Of a stretch of 64,000 nt of DNA, positions 63,129 through 64,000 are shown piece by piece; the first letter of the stretch is position 1, and every line of letters begins with the position of its first letter. The notes below the pieces were generated by a model. That model was not told the DNA's origin. It did not search any database and saw only the letters and a list, made by a program, of their open reading frames with translations. The position numbers were made by a program, and so were the translations under genes. Origin of the DNA: Halovenus halobia (GTDB lineage: Archaea > Halobacteriota > Halobacteria > Halobacteriales > Haloarculaceae); assembly GCF_051414135.1 (NCBI RefSeq), contig NZ_JBLKOA010000003.1, positions 62,001 through 126,000 of the forward strand, written 5' to 3'.

Positions 63129-63202
63129 GAAATGGTCGCACAGCCCACTCCAGCGCGGCAACGAAACGCTTACACTTGCGTCCCTCCCAGCAGTAGATAC
63201 GA

Positions 63203-63275
63203 GGGACTGTAGGGTAGCTTGGTATCCTTCGGGCCTTGGGTGCCCGTGACCCCGGTTCAAATCCGGGCGGTCCCA
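63203..63275 (+). tRNA. tRNA-Pro (TGG anticodon)
   Basis: A 73-nt cloverleaf. The acceptor GGGACTG pairs with CGGTCCC (one G-T pair), the anticodon stem CGGGC/GCCCG encloses CTTGGGT with anticodon TGG, and the T-arm is CCCGG/CCGGG with TTCAAAT. No intron, and CCA is not encoded. Confidence 0.95.
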
Positions 63276-63295
63276 CTCCACCTTTTTCTGCGTCG

Positions 63296-63394
63296 GGTGC
63301 GCTGCGCGCACCACTCCTTGAAAAACGTGGGTGAAAAAGGCTGAACGCTCGGCTTCGCCTCGCGTTCAGTGAACCGCCTCGCTTCGCTCGGCGG
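63296..63394 (+). repeat. Three tandem GC-rich hairpins after tRNA-Pro
   Basis: Three short palindromes follow one another: GGTGCG/CGCACC (63296-63301, 63307-63312), CTGAACGC/GCGTTCAG (63341-63348, 63362-63369) and CCGCC/GGCGG (63374-63378, 63390-63394). The last two share a TCGCTTCGCTC-like loop. They may be transcription terminators or a dispersed repeat. Confidence 0.45.
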
Positions 63395-63526
63395 ACGAGG
63401 AAGCAAATATCAATAACCCCGTTGGTATCACGACGACTGACGACTAGACCATTGAGATCGTCCCGCCGCCAAAGTGAGACTGTTGGCACTGGTCAACGTT
63501 GTATAAAAAGAAAAGTGTGGTTTCGT

Positions 63527-63997
63527 TTACGAGGAGTCGGAGTAGATCGTCGACGCGTCCTGGTCAGACGGGTTGTAGATGACTTCAATCTCCCACTCTT
63601 CGACGGCCTTGTCGTTGTCAACGGAGAAGCTGAATTCGTCGCCAGCACTCGCCGTATCGTCTGACACGCCACTGTACGTGACATTGCCACTGAAGCTTCC
63701 ACCTTGCATGTCAATTCCATCATCACTGTAAGTGGTGCCGTTGGCAGTGATTTCCATGTTGATCGTCGTAACCGTCGAGTCAAATTCATCACCGCCGGTG
63801 ATACTGAAATTCAGATTTTCGCCATCGCTTGACGAATCAATCGTCGGACTCGGCGCCGGTTCGTTGTTCCCCCCAAGCCCGAGTACGAACGACGCGATGA
63901 CAGCCGCGAGAATAACCGTAATCGCGACCATCAGGATCACGCCGATCACTGGGCTAACTGCACTGTCGTCGTCAAACATTGCTTTGACTCGTTGCAT
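63527..63997 (-). CDS. Type IV pilin (PilA-like)
   Basis: A 156-residue secreted pilin subunit. The class III signal MQRVKAMFDDDSAVSPVIG is followed by the hydrophobic assembly helix GVILMVAITVILAAVIASFV. The rest is an acidic, Thr/Ser-rich beta domain ending TIYSDSS. A prepilin peptidase should cut before the helix. Start 63997 is close to the window edge, and 63979 is an alternative. Haloarchaeal pilins mediate adhesion and biofilm formation. A CRISPR spacer in this window matches the helix-coding sequence at wobble-level divergence. Confidence 0.92.
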   Translation of the reverse strand: MQRVKAMFDDDSAVSPVIGVILMVAITVILAAVIASFVLGLGGNNEPAPSPTIDSSSDGENLNFSITGGDEFDSTVTTINMEITANGTTYSDDGIDMQGGSFSGNVTYSGVSDDTASAGDEFSFSVDNDKAVEEWEIEVIYNPSDQDASTIYSDSS

Positions 63998-64000
63998 TCC

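Noticed and set aside
63899..63933. Self-targeting of the local pilin gene by the spacer at 45339
   Set aside because: Eight mismatches, including several that would fall in a PAM-proximal seed, and no confirmed PAM make cutting of the own gene unlikely. The relation is homology, not identity.

Overview
The window comes from a haloarchaeon (class Halobacteria). The proteins are acidic and rich in Asp, Glu, Thr and Val. TATA-like boxes lie about 25 nt upstream of leaderless starts. Diagnostic families include Bat-type HTH_10 regulators, a HalOD1 protein, DUF7504, a PGF-CTERM Tat protein, a thermosome subunit, archaeal Tsr3 and a type I-B CRISPR-Cas locus with the haloarchaeal 30-nt repeat. I cannot name the genus.

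Region by region. 1-29.9 kb is dense housekeeping and signalling DNA. It starts with the end of glyA, then a giant PAS/GAF Bat-type regulator, folD, two histidine kinases, a zinc-ribbon protein and a candidate small RNA at 9.33-9.42 kb. Next come a peroxiredoxin fused to a long acidic tail, tsr3, a sugar nucleotidyltransferase, a PEBP protein, SDR enzymes, aconitase, a dUTPase-like enzyme, HalOD1 and HTH_10 regulators, cmi4 and DUF7504. A four-gene haloarchaeal cluster at 22.4-25.0 kb ends in a MinD/ParA ATPase. An amidohydrolase, a Tat-exported PGF-CTERM protein and a thermosome subunit close this part. 29.9-39.7 kb holds an apparent operon of carotenoid oxygenase, small membrane protein, [2Fe-2S] ferredoxin and MFS transporter. 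It is followed by a sugar epimerase, a beta-CASP nuclease, small zinc and acidic proteins, an aspartoacylase-like enzyme, citrate synthase, a CBS protein and a DUF192 lipoprotein.

39.8-59.4 kb looks like an acquired island. It holds an internally deleted integrase remnant, a DUF433/DUF5615 antitoxin-toxin pair whose toxin is frameshifted, and an intact tyrosine recombinase. A CRISPR array of 78 repeats (74 intact, 4 decayed) follows, then the full operon cas6-cas8b-cas7-cas5-cas3-cas4-cas1-cas2, tRNA-Val, a second DUF192 protein and a solo TnpB element. The array is read on the minus strand, with its leader next to cas2 and its decayed repeats at the far (left) end. 59.4-64 kb returns to chromosomal genes: two membrane proteins, a divergent pair of two-domain rhodaneses, tRNA-Pro and a type IV pilin.

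The observation I rate highest links the array to the rest of the window. One spacer (45339-45373) encodes the conserved hydrophobic core of a haloarchaeal type IV pilin. It differs from the pilin gene at the right edge only at third codon positions. This suggests the locus has sampled DNA carrying a related pilin gene, for example from a relative, a plasmid or a virus.
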